From positions 1,178,001 to 1,242,000 of the forward strand of contig NZ_CP009455.1 of assembly GCF_000759535.1 (NCBI RefSeq): DNA of 64,000 nt, given 5' to 3'. This document shows positions 1-9,612 of this stretch, piece after piece. How positions within the stretch are numbered: position 1 is the first letter of the stretch; every line of letters begins with the position of its first letter. This DNA comes from Pseudomonas cremoricolorata (GTDB lineage: Bacteria > Pseudomonadota > Gammaproteobacteria > Pseudomonadales > Pseudomonadaceae). A program made the position numbers and the translations under genes. The notes under the pieces were generated by a model. It ran no database searches. It had not been told where the DNA came from and was given only the letters and a program-made list of their open reading frames with translations.

Positions 1-896
1 TGGCGCGCGGCCTGGACGCAGTAGTGGAAGACTGCGTGAACGCCGTCGGTGTCGACGTCAACACCGCGTCGGTGGCGCTGCTCACGCGCATCTCCGGCCT
101 AAACGCCACCCTGGCGCAGAACATTGTCGCCCACCGCGACGCCAACGGCCCGTTCGCCACCCGTGCGGCGCTGAAGAAAGTCAGCCGCCTGGGCGAAAAA
201 ACCTTCGAGCAAGCCGCAGGCTTCCTGCGCGTGATGAACGGCGACAACCCGCTGGACGCTTCGGCCGTACACCCGGAAGCCTACCCGCTGGTGCAGCGCA
301 TCGCGGCCGGCACCGAGCGCGACATCCGCTCGCTGATCGGCGACAGCGGCTTCCTCAAGCGCCTCGACCCCAAGCGCTTCACCGACGAAACCTTCGGCCT
401 GCCAACGGTCACCGACATCCTCCAGGAGCTGGACAAACCCGGTCGCGACCCGCGTCCCGAGTTCAAGACCGCGACCTTCCAGGATGGCGTCGAAGACCTC
501 AAGGACCTGGAACCTGGCATGATCCTCGAAGGCGTGGTGACCAACGTCACCAACTTCGGTGCGTTCGTCGACATCGGTGTCCATCAGGATGGTCTGGTGC
601 ACATCTCGGCGCTGTCGGAGAAGTTCGTCAAGGATCCGCGTGAAGCGGTCAAGGCCGGTGACGTGGTGAAGGTCAAGGTGATGGAGGTGGATATCCCGCG
701 CAAACGGGTCGGCCTGTCCATGCGCATGAGCGATACCCCAGGCGAGAAGGTCGACGGCCAGCGTGGCGGCGGCCGTGGCGCCGGGGGCAATCGTCCGGCG
801 CAGGCACCGCGCCCGCGCGAAACTGCCGCGCCAGCGCCGGCCAACAATGCCATGGCGGCACTGTTCGCCAATGCTCGCCAGTTGAAGAAGAAGTGA
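1..896 (+). CDS. tex: Tex-family transcription accessory protein (5'-truncated)
   Basis: This is the C-terminal part of Tex, a cytoplasmic nucleic-acid-binding protein. The open frame enters from the left edge (first full codon at base 3), so the GTG at 24 is internal and not the start. Counted from base 24, a helix-hairpin-helix region (about residues 15-75, with [14 protein letters not shown]) is followed by an S1 RNA-binding domain at about 164-233 ([21 protein letters not shown] then DGLVHIS). The tail is rich in Gly, Arg, Ala and Pro and ends in four basic-rich residues. Full Tex proteins are about 770-780 aa, so roughly 60 percent lies outside the window. The domain order is diagnostic of the family. 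Confidence 0.93.
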   Translation, partial: ARGLDAVVEDCVNAVGVDVNTASVALLTRISGLNATLAQNIVAHRDANGPFATRAALKKVSRLGEKTFEQAAGFLRVMNGDNPLDASAVHPEAYPLVQRIAAGTERDIRSLIGDSGFLKRLDPKRFTDETFGLPTVTDILQELDKPGRDPRPEFKTATFQDGVEDLKDLEPGMILEGVVTNVTNFGAFVDIGVHQDGLVHISALSEKFVKDPREAVKAGDVVKVKVMEVDIPRKRVGLSMRMSDTPGEKVDGQRGGGRGAGGNRPAQAPRPRETAAPAPANNAMAALFANARQLKKK

Positions 897-937
897 GCGT
901 GATGCCCTGATACCGTTCGTTCAGGCAATACCCAGTG

Positions 938-954
938 GGGCTGCTTCGCAGCCC
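938..954. terminator. Perfect hairpin after tex, possible terminator
   Basis: A 7-bp GC-rich stem (GGGCTGC / GCAGCCC) with a TTC loop lies 42 bases after the tex stop codon. No T-run follows, so it is not a canonical intrinsic terminator. It resembles the short hairpins that often accompany Pseudomonas repeat elements. The remainder of the tex-gshA gap shows nothing I can name. Confidence 0.4.
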
Positions 955-1174
955 GACACTGGCACGCTCGAGGGCGACATGGCAGTCCAGCAATGTCCAA
1001 GGAACCTTCTCCCCGGTCTAGCTCACCAATTGGTATCTGCGGTATTTTCCATACTGCTGTGGCACTGCTGGAACCGCGTAAACCAGGCGACCACGCCAGT
1101 TCCTTTTTTCCTACCCTTGTAGACCGTCACTTCCACCCCCATATTGGGGCGACTGACGCGTGAAGGAATACATC

Positions 1175-2752
1175 TTGAGCGACCTCCTCAACAGCCGCCT
1201 GAGCCTGCTCAGCGCCAATCTTCCCCTGCTCGCGCAGTGTCTGCATGGCATTGAACGTGAATGCCTTCGTGTGACCGCCGAAGGTCGCCTGGCCCAGACC
1301 CCGCATCCGCACACGCTGGGCTCGGCACTGACCAACGAGCAGATCACCACTGACTATTCCGAATCGCTGCTGGAGTTCATCACTCCGGCGCTGACCGACC
1401 CGGCCCAGGTGCTGGAAAACCTCGAAGACATCCATCGTTTCGTCTACACCGGTCTTGGCGACGAGTACCTGTGGAGCCCGTCGATGCCGTGCGCATTGCC
1501 GGCCGAGGAAGACATTCCCATCGCCGAGTACGGCACCTCGAACATCGGCAAGCTCAAGCACGTGTACCGCAAGGGCCTGGCCCTGCGTTACGGACGCACC
1601 ATGCAATGCATCGCCGGCATTCACTACAATTTTTCCCTGCCTGAAGCCCTGTGGCCGCTGCTGCGTGCCGCCGAGGGCAGCCAGGAAAGCGACCGCGACT
1701 TTCAGTCCCGAACCTACATCGGACTGATCCGCAACTTCCGCCGCTACAGCTGGTTGCTGATGTACCTGTTCGGCGCCTCGCCAGCACTGGATGCGGGCTT
1801 CCTGCGCGGCCGTGCGCACCAGCTCGAACAGCTCGATGCCACCACCCTGTACCTGCCCTACGCCACCAGCCTGCGCATGAGCGACCTGGGTTACCAGAGC
1901 AATGCCCAGGCCGGCCTGACGCCCTGCTACAACGACCTGCAGAGCTACACCGACAGTTTGCGCAAAGCGGTGGCAACGCCCTACCCGGCCTATGTCGAAG
2001 TGGGTACGCACAAAGACGGCGAATGGGTGCAGCTCAACACCAACGTGCTGCAGATCGAAAACGAGTACTACTCCAACATTCGCCCCAAGCGCGTCACGTA
2101 CACCGGCGAACGGCCGATCCAGGCGCTGGTCGCCCGGGGCGTGCAGTATGTCGAAGTGCGCTGCCTGGACATCAACCCGTACCTGCCCGTGGGCATCGAT
2201 CTGCCGCAGTCGCGTTTCCTCGATGCCTTCCTGCTGCTCTGCGCCCTGGACGACAGTCCACAGCTGGACAATGCCGAGTGCCGCCAGTGCAGCGACAACT
2301 TCCTCAGTGTGGTCAAGGAAGGCCGGCGCCCGGGTCTGGAACTGAGTCGCAATGGCCAGGCGATCCCCCTCACCACCTGGGCCAACGAACTGCTGGAACG
2401 AATCAGGCCGTTCGCCGAGTTACTCGACCAGGCCAACGCCAGCGACGAGCACGTCAACGCACTGGGCGCGCAGCAAGCCAAGGTCGACGATCCGTCACAG
2501 ACCCCGTCGGCACGGGTGCTGGCCAGCATGCAGCAGCACAACGAAAGCTTCGCCGCATTCTCCATGCGCCAAAGCCTGGCCCACGCCGAGACCCTGCGCA
2601 GCCAGCCATTGTCCAGCGAGCGGCAACAGGCGTTCGAGGCCATGGCGCGAAAGTCGCTGGACGAGCAGACTCGCCTCGAACAGCAGGAAGTGGGTGATTT
2701 CGACCTGTTCGTCGGTGCCTACCAGGCCAGCATCCTGGCCATCAGTACCTGA
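1175..2752 (+). CDS. gshA: Glutamate-cysteine ligase
   Basis: This enzyme catalyses the first, ATP-dependent step of glutathione synthesis, joining L-glutamate to L-cysteine in the cytoplasm. The N-terminal motif [10 protein letters not shown] and the following [13 protein letters not shown] are typical of the proteobacterial GshA family. I chose the TTG at 1175 (protein begins with SDLLNSRL, 525 aa) because AAGGA at 1163-1167 is correctly spaced in front of it. A GTG at 1160 in the same frame would add five residues. The stop codon overlaps the first base of the next gene, a TetR regulator, so the two are probably co-translated. Its place beside sulfur-acquisition genes fits its need for cysteine. 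Confidence 0.95.
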   Translation: MSDLLNSRLSLLSANLPLLAQCLHGIERECLRVTAEGRLAQTPHPHTLGSALTNEQITTDYSESLLEFITPALTDPAQVLENLEDIHRFVYTGLGDEYLWSPSMPCALPAEEDIPIAEYGTSNIGKLKHVYRKGLALRYGRTMQCIAGIHYNFSLPEALWPLLRAAEGSQESDRDFQSRTYIGLIRNFRRYSWLLMYLFGASPALDAGFLRGRAHQLEQLDATTLYLPYATSLRMSDLGYQSNAQAGLTPCYNDLQSYTDSLRKAVATPYPAYVEVGTHKDGEWVQLNTNVLQIENEYYSNIRPKRVTYTGERPIQALVARGVQYVEVRCLDINPYLPVGIDLPQSRFLDAFLLLCALDDSPQLDNAECRQCSDNFLSVVKEGRRPGLELSRNGQAIPLTTWANELLERIRPFAELLDQANASDEHVNALGAQQAKVDDPSQTPSARVLASMQQHNESFAAFSMRQSLAHAETLRSQPLSSERQQAFEAMARKSLDEQTRLEQQEVGDFDLFVGAYQASILAIST

Positions 2753-3387
2753 TGAGCCGCGCGCTCGTCCCGCGTCGGCCGCGCGCCAGCAGCCAGGCGC
2801 GGATCGCAGCGATCCTCGCCGCCGCCCGCGCCCTGCTGCCCGAGCAGGGCGTGGCCGGGCTGTCGATCTACAGCGTGGCTGAACGCGCACAGATTCCGCC
2901 GTCGTCGGTCTATCACTTCTTCGCCAGCGTCCCGGCGCTGCTCGAAGCGCTGACCGGCGACATCCACCACGCCTTCCGCCAGGCGCTGCTGGCGCCCATC
3001 GACAGCAGCACCTTGCACACCTGGCATGACCTGGCGCGCCTGCTCGAACAGCGCATGCTGGCGGTGTATCACCACGATGCCGCGGCCCGTCAGTTGATTC
3101 TCGCCCAGCACGGGCTCAACGAGGTGAGCCAGGCCGACCGAAAGCACGATCTCGAACTGGACAAGCTGCTGCACCAGCTGTTCGAACAGCATTTCCAGTT
3201 GCCGGCCCTGCCTGACGATGTCGAGGTATTCGCCCTGGCGCTGGCGTTGAGCGACCGTGTCTATGCCCGCTCGATCCAGCAGCACGAGGTAATTACCCCG
3301 CGCATGGCCGAGGAAGGCATGCGCGTGTTCGAGGCGTATCTGGGGATGTATCTGCCGGTGTATCTGCAAAAGAACGCGGCGGTTTGA
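2752..3387 (+). CDS. TetR/AcrR-family transcriptional regulator
   Basis: This is a 211-aa one-component repressor. Residues about 15-65 form the TetR helix-turn-helix: ARIAAILAAARALLPEQG, then LSIYSVAERAQIPPSSVYHFFASVPALLEAL, where the pattern SSVYHFF is the recognition helix. The C-terminal ligand domain is not assignable to a specific effector. Its ATG overlaps the gshA stop by one base (TGATG), which argues for translational coupling and for a role related to glutathione or the region downstream. Target genes cannot be read from the sequence. Its basic N-terminus (PRRPRASSQ) is usual for the family. Confidence 0.88.
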   Translation: MSRALVPRRPRASSQARIAAILAAARALLPEQGVAGLSIYSVAERAQIPPSSVYHFFASVPALLEALTGDIHHAFRQALLAPIDSSTLHTWHDLARLLEQRMLAVYHHDAAARQLILAQHGLNEVSQADRKHDLELDKLLHQLFEQHFQLPALPDDVEVFALALALSDRVYARSIQQHEVITPRMAEEGMRVFEAYLGMYLPVYLQKNAAV

Positions 3388-3400
3388 GCGTCGCGGTCCA

Positions 3401-3454
3401 TCGCGGCTTGTGCGCTCCTACAGATTGACCCCGTAGGAGCGGCGTGAGCCGCGA
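3401..3454. repeat. REP-type inverted pair between convergent genes
   Basis: Two near-perfect complementary arms, 3401-3421 (TCGCGGCT, 4-base gap, CGCTCCTAC) and 3433-3454 (GTAGGAGCG, 5-base gap, AGCCGCGA), flank an 11-base spacer. This is the layout of P. putida repetitive extragenic palindromes, which commonly carry the CGCTCCTAC core. It sits between the ends of the convergent TetR and TonB-receptor genes and could also stop transcription from both sides. Confidence 0.8.
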
Positions 3455-3462
3455 ATGGCCCT

Positions 3463-5979
3463 TCAGAACTGATAACTCACCGTCGCATTCACGTTGCGCT
3501 CTTCGCCCATGTAGCAAAAGCTCAGGCTCGCACACGACGCCACATAGGATTCGTTGGTCAGGTTGTTGGCATTGACCCGCACATCCACGCCCTTGAGCCC
3601 CACCTTGCCCAGGTCATAGCCCACCGAGGCGTCGAACAGCGTGTACGACGGCACCTTCATGGTGTTCTCGGCATCGGCCCAGCTGTAGCCGACGTAACGC
3701 ACGCCACCGCCCACCCGCAGGCCATCCAGCGCACCGCTGTCGAACGCGTAGTCACCCCACAGCGACGCCATGTGCTTGGGCGCCTGAGTCGGTGAGTTGC
3801 TTTTGTTGTCGATGACATTGCCTGGTGTGCTCAAGGTGCTCGGCATCGACTTCGAATACTCGATGTCAGTCAGGGTGTAGCTGCCCAGCAGCTTGAAGTT
3901 GTCGGTCAGCTGCAGGTGCGCTTCGAGCTCCAGGCCCTGCGAGCGCACCGCGCCGACGGGCCGGTAGAAGTTCTCCTGGGGCAGTTTGGAGGCGAGGTTT
4001 TCCTGCTCGATGTGGAACACCGAAGCGGTGAACAGATTGTCCGTGCCCGGCGGCTGGTACTTGAGGCCGGCCTCCAACTGGGTGCCGTCGGTGGGCGCCA
4101 GCGGGTTGCCGGCGCTGTCGGAATAGGAGTTGGGGTTGAACGACTGCGAATAGCTCAGGTACGGCGCAATGCCGTTTTCGAACAGATACAGCACGCCGGC
4201 ACGGCCGGTGGTCTTGGTGCGTTTGTCTTCGATCTCGGTGCCTTGCGGGCGCGCGGCCTCGGCGATGCGGTTTTCGTCCGAGGTGGTGACCCAATCGTGG
4301 CGCAGGCCCAGCGAGAAACGCCATTGATCCCACTCGATCAAGTCCTGGGCATACACCCCGGTTTGCTCCAGGCGCCGCAGGTAGCTGGTGGGGCTGTAGT
4401 AGTCGATCGCATCGTTGCCGTAGGCCGGATCGAAGGCATCGAGCGGGGCCACGGCGCCGCTGGTCCAGTCGACCACGGTCTTACGCCGCTGGTAGTCAGC
4501 GCCCAGCAGCAGCGTGTGCTTGGCGCTGCCGGTGAAGACGTCGGCTTGCAGCATGTTGTCGATGATGAAGGCATGCAGGCGCTCGTCGCCGCCGGTGTAG
4601 TAGCGGTTCAGCTGGTTGCTGGTCGGTGTGGTCCAGCCATAGCTGTAGATCTGGTCGATGTTGACCTTCGAGTCCTGGTAGCGGAAGTTCTGGCGCGCGG
4701 TGAAGACATCATTGATGCGATGTTCGAACTGGTAGCTGAACGACTTCTGATCGCGGCTATAGCCGTCGACATCCGGCTCGCCGTCGAAGAAGTGCTCGGA
4801 AATACGTCGGCCATTGCGCTTGTGCAGGGCGCCATCCGCCGGCACGCCGCCGTGATAGCCGCCTTCGGGATCGTGCTGCAGATAGGCCTGCAGGGTAAGC
4901 GAGGTGTCTTCGGAAAAGTCGATGCTGACCGTCGGCGAAATGACGTAGCGCTTTTCTTCGGCATGATCGAATTGTGTATCGGATTTGTCCGCCAGGCCGA
5001 TCAGCCGGTAAGCGATGCGTTTGTCGTCATCGACCGGCCCGCTGAAATCGAAGCCCACGCCACGTTGACCCTGGGTGCCGACGGTTGCCTGGATCTGGTG
5101 ATAAGGCGTGTACAGCGGTTTCTTGCTGGTCAGCGCCACCAGGCCACCGGGAGAGCTGCGGCCGTAGAGCACTGACGAAGGGCCTTTGAGAATATCCACG
5201 CGTTCGAGGAAGTACGGGTCGACCTGCATGGTGCTGAAGGTGCCACTGTCGCCCATCGACTTCAGGCCGTCGAGGTAGATGTTATCCACAGCGCCGTCAT
5301 TGAAGCCGCGCATGGCGACGTAGTCGTAGCGGTGGGTGGCACCATAGGGGTTGGTCAGCACGCCGGGGGTGTAACGCATGGCCTGGGCGACGGTCTGCGC
5401 GCCCTGGTCGTCCATCTGCTGACGGGTCACCACCGACACCGACTGTGAGGTTTCCAGCAATGCGGTACTGGTCTTGGTCGCGATCTGGCTGTGCGACGCG
5501 TTGTAGCCTTCGGTGCTGCCCAGGGCGTTGCCCAAGGTGAAGCTGCGGATGTCGGTTGCCGACAACGACAACGCCTCGGTTTCAGCGCTGCGCACCACGT
5601 AACTTCCGCTGTCGGTGGCCACCGCCTGCAAGCCACTGGCACCCAGCAGCATCGCCAACCCTTGCTCGACCGAGTATTGGCCCTGCAAACCGGCAGACTG
5701 CACGCCGGCCGTCTGCTGGGGCGTGACCGACAGGGTGATGCCAGCCTGACGGGCGAACTGGTTCAGTGCTTCGCCCAGCGGAGCTGGTGCAATGGTGTAG
5801 GCGCGAGTGCTGGCGGCTACCGCTGCGGTTTCCTCGGCCAGGCTCAGCATGGGCAAAGCGGTGATGCCCAACGCAGTGGTCAAGGTCGCGAGCCTGATCG
5901 CGCTGCCTAGCCGGGTGCGTGGTGCACGAACGCAAGCGACGGACGAATGCGCGAGAAAAGGAGTCAGTTGCCGGGTCAT
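3463..5979 (-). CDS. TonB-dependent siderophore receptor with N-terminal signalling domain
   Basis: This is an 838-aa outer-membrane receptor of the FpvA/FoxA/FiuA type. After a signal sequence (about residues 25-50), an STN domain at about 60-130 (YTIAPAPLGEALNQFARQAG) marks it as a transducer that signals to an anti-sigma factor. A plug domain follows (TRQQMDDQGAQTVAQAMRY; the phrase DILKGPSSVLYGRSSPGG), then the beta-barrel ending in aromatic F. The end region with VASCASLSFCYMGEER resembles hydroxamate (ferrichrome or ferrioxamine) receptors, so a hydroxamate ligand is my best guess. I chose the ATG at 5979; the frame is open a further 35 codons upstream but without a signal peptide there. 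It lies downstream of the sigma and FecR genes in one operon. Confidence 0.93.
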   Translation of the reverse strand: MTRQLTPFLAHSSVACVRAPRTRLGSAIRLATLTTALGITALPMLSLAEETAAVAASTRAYTIAPAPLGEALNQFARQAGITLSVTPQQTAGVQSAGLQGQYSVEQGLAMLLGASGLQAVATDSGSYVVRSAETEALSLSATDIRSFTLGNALGSTEGYNASHSQIATKTSTALLETSQSVSVVTRQQMDDQGAQTVAQAMRYTPGVLTNPYGATHRYDYVAMRGFNDGAVDNIYLDGLKSMGDSGTFSTMQVDPYFLERVDILKGPSSVLYGRSSPGGLVALTSKKPLYTPYHQIQATVGTQGQRGVGFDFSGPVDDDKRIAYRLIGLADKSDTQFDHAEEKRYVISPTVSIDFSEDTSLTLQAYLQHDPEGGYHGGVPADGALHKRNGRRISEHFFDGEPDVDGYSRDQKSFSYQFEHRINDVFTARQNFRYQDSKVNIDQIYSYGWTTPTSNQLNRYYTGGDERLHAFIIDNMLQADVFTGSAKHTLLLGADYQRRKTVVDWTSGAVAPLDAFDPAYGNDAIDYYSPTSYLRRLEQTGVYAQDLIEWDQWRFSLGLRHDWVTTSDENRIAEAARPQGTEIEDKRTKTTGRAGVLYLFENGIAPYLSYSQSFNPNSYSDSAGNPLAPTDGTQLEAGLKYQPPGTDNLFTASVFHIEQENLASKLPQENFYRPVGAVRSQGLELEAHLQLTDNFKLLGSYTLTDIEYSKSMPSTLSTPGNVIDNKSNSPTQAPKHMASLWGDYAFDSGALDGLRVGGGVRYVGYSWADAENTMKVPSYTLFDASVGYDLGKVGLKGVDVRVNANNLTNESYVASCASLSFCYMGEERNVNATVSYQF

Positions 5980-6056
5980 CGGGGGCTTCCATGGAAGAAG
6001 GGGTTGAAGAGGGAATTGCTCTTTAGCCGCACGACCTCGGGAAACCCGCCAAAAAA

Positions 6057-7046
6057 TCACGCCTGTCGTCGCAGGGTCACCCACCAGCGTGTGCGGTAAT
6101 CGACCTGCACGGGCAACGTCCGTGGCAGCACGGCCAGCAGCTTGTCGGTGTCTTGCAGGCGAAACACCCCGGAAAGCCGCAAGTCGGCGATATCGTCACT
6201 GCACGCCACACGCCCCCGGCGATAACGCGCCACTTCCGCGAGGAAGTCGCGCAGGCGCATGCCGCGGGTGACGATCAGCCCGTCGATCCATGCGCTGGCG
6301 TCCATGTCCGGGTCAGGCACCAGGTGTGCCTGGATCGCGCTGACCCGATAGTCCTGGCCGGCGCGTGCCTGCACCGGCTGACCCTTCATAGGCCGCACCA
6401 GCACTTCACCCGCGATCACGCTCAGGCGGGTCTGGCGCTCGTCGCGGCGCACCACGAAGCGCCCGGCCAGGGTTTCGAACACGCCGTGACCGCTGTGAAC
6501 CTGCAGAAGCGACCGGCCTTCACCAGGCTGCGAGGTCGCGGTATCCAGCAGAATTTCCCCACGGGTTAGGGTGATCGATCGGCGCCCCTCACCGACAGCG
6601 TGGTTCACCGCGCTGTCGGTGTTCAGTTGCAGCGAGGTGCCATCGGCCAGGTGGAAACTGCCACGCTGGGCAATGCCGGTGGCGTAGTCGGCGCGCCACT
6701 GCTGCATGGGTGCCACGTCGCGGGCGAACCAGGCGGCCGAGCCCACTACCGCCACGCTCGACAACAGCTTCAAGGCCTGGCGCCGGTGCAGGCGTTGTTG
6801 GCTCTGCTCCAGCGCTTCGATCGCCAGACCGGATGCAGGCAGCGCGGCGAACTGCTGACTCAATTCGCCAGTGAGCGCCTGCACCTGTTGCCAGGCACGC
6901 TCATGCTCGGCAGCGTGGGTTCGCCAGCGCTGGCACTGCTCGTACAAGGCGGTGTCGCAGGGGTGAACCTGCAAGCGCAACGACCATTCGATGGCTTGCC
7001 TGACCACCGCCTCGCAAGGCAGCTGCCGCGCCTGTGCGCCGCTCAC
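6057..7046 (-). CDS. FecR-family anti-sigma regulator
   Basis: This is the inner-membrane partner that receives the siderophore signal from the receptor's STN domain and controls the ECF sigma factor. The GTG at 7046 overlaps the sigma-factor stop codon by four bases (GTGA), which fixes the start and gives 329 aa. An N-terminal DUF4880-like helical region (EAVVRQAIEWSLRLQ) binds sigma. A hydrophobic segment near residue 100 (LLSSVAVVGSAAWFA) crosses the membrane. The periplasmic FecR domain starts at about YATGIAQRGSFHLADGTSLQL. The C-terminal part ending RTRWWVTL is typical of these proteins. Confidence 0.92.
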   Translation of the reverse strand: MSGAQARQLPCEAVVRQAIEWSLRLQVHPCDTALYEQCQRWRTHAAEHERAWQQVQALTGELSQQFAALPASGLAIEALEQSQQRLHRRQALKLLSSVAVVGSAAWFARDVAPMQQWRADYATGIAQRGSFHLADGTSLQLNTDSAVNHAVGEGRRSITLTRGEILLDTATSQPGEGRSLLQVHSGHGVFETLAGRFVVRRDERQTRLSVIAGEVLVRPMKGQPVQARAGQDYRVSAIQAHLVPDPDMDASAWIDGLIVTRGMRLRDFLAEVARYRRGRVACSDDIADLRLSGVFRLQDTDKLLAVLPRTLPVQVDYRTRWWVTLRRQA

Positions 7047-7543
7047 GCGCCGTATCGCAACAGGTAGCAGTGGTACAGCGCATCGGCGACGTAGCGCTCG
7101 ACCGAGCGCAGCGAAATGCCCATGCGCGCAGCGACCTGCGGATGGCTCAAGCCCTCGCATTGCGCCAGCAGAAAGGCCTGGCGGACCTTGGGTTTCAAGC
7201 CGTCGAGCATCCGCGCGATACGCTCGAGCAATTCAAAAACCAACTCGCGGGATTCAGGTGAAGGCGATTCCAGGTCAGGACGCTGGGCCAGCGCTTCCAG
7301 ATAGGCCCGCTCGATTTCGCCGCGCCGCCAGTGATCGATGACCAGACCCTTGGCCACCGTGCGCAGAAACGCCCGCGGGGTTTTCAGTTCGAGCCGCTCG
7401 CGGCGGTTGAGCAGGCGAACGAACGTTTCCTGAACCAGATCGGCCGCGTCCGCGGCATTGCCCAGCCTGCCGTGCAACCAGGCATGCAGCCAACGGTGAT
7501 GGTCGAGGTAGAGCGTAGTCACGCCGTGGTTGTGAGAGGGCAT
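7043..7543 (-). CDS. ECF sigma factor, FecI/iron-starvation type
   Basis: This 166-aa protein has the two ECF sigma regions. Region 2 (AADAADLVQETFVRLLNRR, PRAFLRTVAKGLVIDHWRR) contacts the -10 element. Region 4 (LSHPQVAARMGISLRSVERYVADALYHCY) is the -35-binding helix-turn-helix. It is the first gene of a sigma / FecR / receptor operon and should direct transcription of the receptor when iron-siderophore is bound. A candidate Fur box lies 21 bases upstream of its start codon. Length and motif order agree with FecI-like factors. Confidence 0.93.
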   Translation of the reverse strand: MPSHNHGVTTLYLDHHRWLHAWLHGRLGNAADAADLVQETFVRLLNRRERLELKTPRAFLRTVAKGLVIDHWRRGEIERAYLEALAQRPDLESPSPESRELVFELLERIARMLDGLKPKVRQAFLLAQCEGLSHPQVAARMGISLRSVERYVADALYHCYLLRYGA

Positions 7544-7563
7544 AGAGCGCGTCCGGACGCAGC

Positions 7564-7582
7564 GTAAATGATAACCGGTCGC
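7564..7582 (-). promoter_or_regulatory. Candidate Fur box upstream of the sigma gene
   Basis: Bases 7564-7582 match the 19-bp Fur consensus (three GATAAT-type hexamers) at 12 of 19 positions, including the uninterrupted core AATGATAA. Location directly ahead of an iron-starvation sigma factor is where a Fur box is expected. The right half is degenerate, so binding strength is uncertain. Confidence 0.55.
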
Positions 7583-7730
7583 ATTGTGAGCAAGTGGTGG
7601 GGGATTTGCAATTGGGCTGGGTAACTCTGGATGCCGGCCAGGGGCTAGCGCACTGATCGGCGCTTCCCTTGGTTGGACATCCGTCCACTTTTGGGGCGCA
7701 GATCAGTAGCGCAAGCAACCCTGCCAGGCA

Positions 7731-7946
7731 TTACAACTTGGCGATCGACACCTCGGTCGATTTGACGAAGGCAATCACTTCACTGCCCACCTGCAATTCC
7801 AGCTCGCGCACCGAGCGGGTGGTGATGACTGACGTGACGACGCCTGAGGCGGTCTGCACATCGATTTCCGACAACACCGGGCCTTCGAGGATTTCTTTCA
7901 CGGTGCCTTTGAACTGGTTACGGACGTTGATCGCTTTGATGGTCAT
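7731..7946 (-). CDS. ssuF: Molybdopterin-binding (Mop/TOBE) protein of the sulfonate operon
   Basis: This is a 71-aa single TOBE/Mop domain protein (TIKAINVRNQFKGTVKEI, VTSVITTRSVRELELQVG). Such proteins bind molybdate or molybdopterin in the cytoplasm. In P. putida the ssu operon ends with ssuF, which was reported to be needed for sulfonate use, although its biochemical role is unclear. Here it is last in the ssuEADCBF order, 50 bases after ssuB, matching that arrangement. The ATG at 7946 gives the standard family length. A much longer frame covers it upstream but lies antiparallel to nothing conserved and runs through ssuB in another phase. Confidence 0.88.
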   Translation of the reverse strand: MTIKAINVRNQFKGTVKEILEGPVLSEIDVQTASGVVTSVITTRSVRELELQVGSEVIAFVKSTEVSIAKL

Positions 7947-7996
7947 GGCTATTTCCTTCGAGAGTGGTTGGATGCGGTACTTCAGGGTTTCAGGGT

Positions 7997-8809
7997 TCAG
8001 TGCGCCCAACGCAGTTGCGTAGGCAGGGGTGCTACAGGGTCGGGTTCGGGCTGGGCGCCCGGCACCGACATGACACGGTTGAGCACTTCGCTTTCCAGCG
8101 CCGCCAGGCGGTGTGAACCGCGTGCGCGGGGCCTGGGCAGATCGACTTCCAGGTCGAGGCCGATTTCGCCGTCTTCGATGAGGATGACCCGGTCGGCCAC
8201 CGCCACCGCTTCGCTGACATCGTGGGTCACCAGCAGGACGGTGAAACCGTGCTGGCGCCAGAGTCGCTCGATCAGTTGTTGCATCTCGATGCGGGTCAGC
8301 GCATCGAGCGCGCCTAGGGGTTCGTCGAGCAGCAGCAGGCGCGGTTCGTGGATCAGCGCACGGGCCAGCGCTACGCGCTGTTTCTGCCCGCCCGACAATG
8401 CCGCTGGCCACTCGTTGGCGCGGTCGATCAGACCGACCGCATCCAGCGCCTGCAACGCCTGTTCACGCCAGTTGCCCGACAGGCCCAGGCCGACGTTGTC
8501 GATGACTTTCTTCCACGGCAGCAGCCGGGCGTCCTGGAACATCAGGCGGGTTTCCTCGCGGGCATCGGCCAGAGGCGCCGCGCCAGCCAGCAACTGACCC
8601 TGGCTGGGCAGGTCGAGGCCGGCCAGCAGGCGCAGCAAGGTGCTCTTGCCGCAGCCACTGCGCCCGACGATAGCGACGAACTGCCCCGCCGGAATGTGCA
8701 GGTCGATGCCGCGCAGTACCTCGCGCTTGCCGAAGGTCTTGCGCAGGTCGCGGGTCGCCAGCGGGATGCCGCGCAGCAGGTGCGGGGGTTGTTGCTTGAG
8801 CACGGTCAT
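7997..8809 (-). CDS. ssuB: Sulfonate ABC transporter ATP-binding protein
   Basis: This 270-aa ATPase powers the SsuABC importer of alkanesulfonates. Visible motifs in order are Walker [10 protein letters not shown], the signature [15 protein letters not shown], Walker B LLLLDEP and the switch histidine in [10 protein letters not shown]. The ATG at 8809 overlaps the ssuC stop by four bases (ATGA), which decides the start over an upstream in-frame extension. The permease is SsuC and the binding protein is SsuA, both upstream in the same operon. Confidence 0.94.
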   Translation of the reverse strand: MTVLKQQPPHLLRGIPLATRDLRKTFGKREVLRGIDLHIPAGQFVAIVGRSGCGKSTLLRLLAGLDLPSQGQLLAGAAPLADAREETRLMFQDARLLPWKKVIDNVGLGLSGNWREQALQALDAVGLIDRANEWPAALSGGQKQRVALARALIHEPRLLLLDEPLGALDALTRIEMQQLIERLWRQHGFTVLLVTHDVSEAVAVADRVILIEDGEIGLDLEVDLPRPRARGSHRLAALESEVLNRVMSVPGAQPEPDPVAPLPTQLRWAH

Positions 8810-9603
8810 GCGCCCTCCTTCTTCGCCACTTGGTAGGCCGGGTGCCAGCGCAGCCAGGCGCGCTCCAGCCCCCGTGCGGCCAGGTCGGCCAGTTTGCCGA
8901 GCACCGCGTACAGCACGATTGCCAGCACTACCACGTCGGTTTGCAGAAATTCCCGGGCGTTCATCGCCAGGTAGCCAATGCCGGCATTGGCGGAAATGGT
9001 TTCGGCGACGATCAGGGTCAGCCACATGAAGCCCAGGGCGAAGCGCACACCGACCAGAATCGATGGCAGGGCGCCGGGCAGGATCACCTGGCGGAACAGG
9101 GCAAAGCCCGACAGCCCGTAGCTGCGCGCCATCTCCACCAGCGCCGGGTCGACGTTGCGGATGCCGTGGTAGGTGTTCAGGTAGATCGGGAACAAGGTGC
9201 CCAGGGCGACCAGGAAAATCTTCGCCGACTCATCGATGCCGAACCACAGAATCACCAGCGGAATCAACGCCAGGTGCGGCACGTTGCGGATCATCTGCAC
9301 CGAGCTGTCGAGCAGACGCTCACCCCAGTTCGACAGCCCGGTGATGAAGCCCAGCACCAGGCCGATGCTGCCGCCGATGGCGAAGCCGAGGCCTGCGCGC
9401 CAGCCGCTGATCGCCAGGTGCGTCCAGATTTCGCCACTGCGCACCAGCTCGACGCCGGCACTGATGACCGCGCTGGGCGCCGGCAGAATGCGCGTGGACA
9501 GCCAGCCGGCGCTGACCGCCAGTTGCCACAGTGCCAGCAGCAGAACCGGCAAGGCCCAGGGCGCCAGGCGCTTGGCCAGGGTGTTGGAAGATGTCGTACT
9601 CAT
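8806..9603 (-). CDS. ssuC: Sulfonate ABC transporter permease
   Basis: This 265-aa inner-membrane permease belongs to the SsuC/TauC/NrtB group. It has about six transmembrane segments (for example [17 protein letters not shown] near the N-terminus and [16 protein letters not shown] near the C-terminus). The cytoplasmic EAA loop that contacts the ATPase reads [20 protein letters not shown]. It lies nine bases after ssuD and overlaps ssuB, so it is translated as part of the operon. Confidence 0.94.
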   Translation of the reverse strand: MSTTSSNTLAKRLAPWALPVLLLALWQLAVSAGWLSTRILPAPSAVISAGVELVRSGEIWTHLAISGWRAGLGFAIGGSIGLVLGFITGLSNWGERLLDSSVQMIRNVPHLALIPLVILWFGIDESAKIFLVALGTLFPIYLNTYHGIRNVDPALVEMARSYGLSGFALFRQVILPGALPSILVGVRFALGFMWLTLIVAETISANAGIGYLAMNAREFLQTDVVVLAIVLYAVLGKLADLAARGLERAWLRWHPAYQVAKKEGA

Positions 9604-9612
9604 GATCGCCCC

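Noticed and set aside
1127..2011. 294-codon frame antisense to gshA
   Set aside because: It has no conserved features and gshA is unambiguous on the other strand.
3916..5175. 419-codon frame antisense to the TonB receptor
   Set aside because: It lies opposite a clearly conserved receptor and has no domain of its own.
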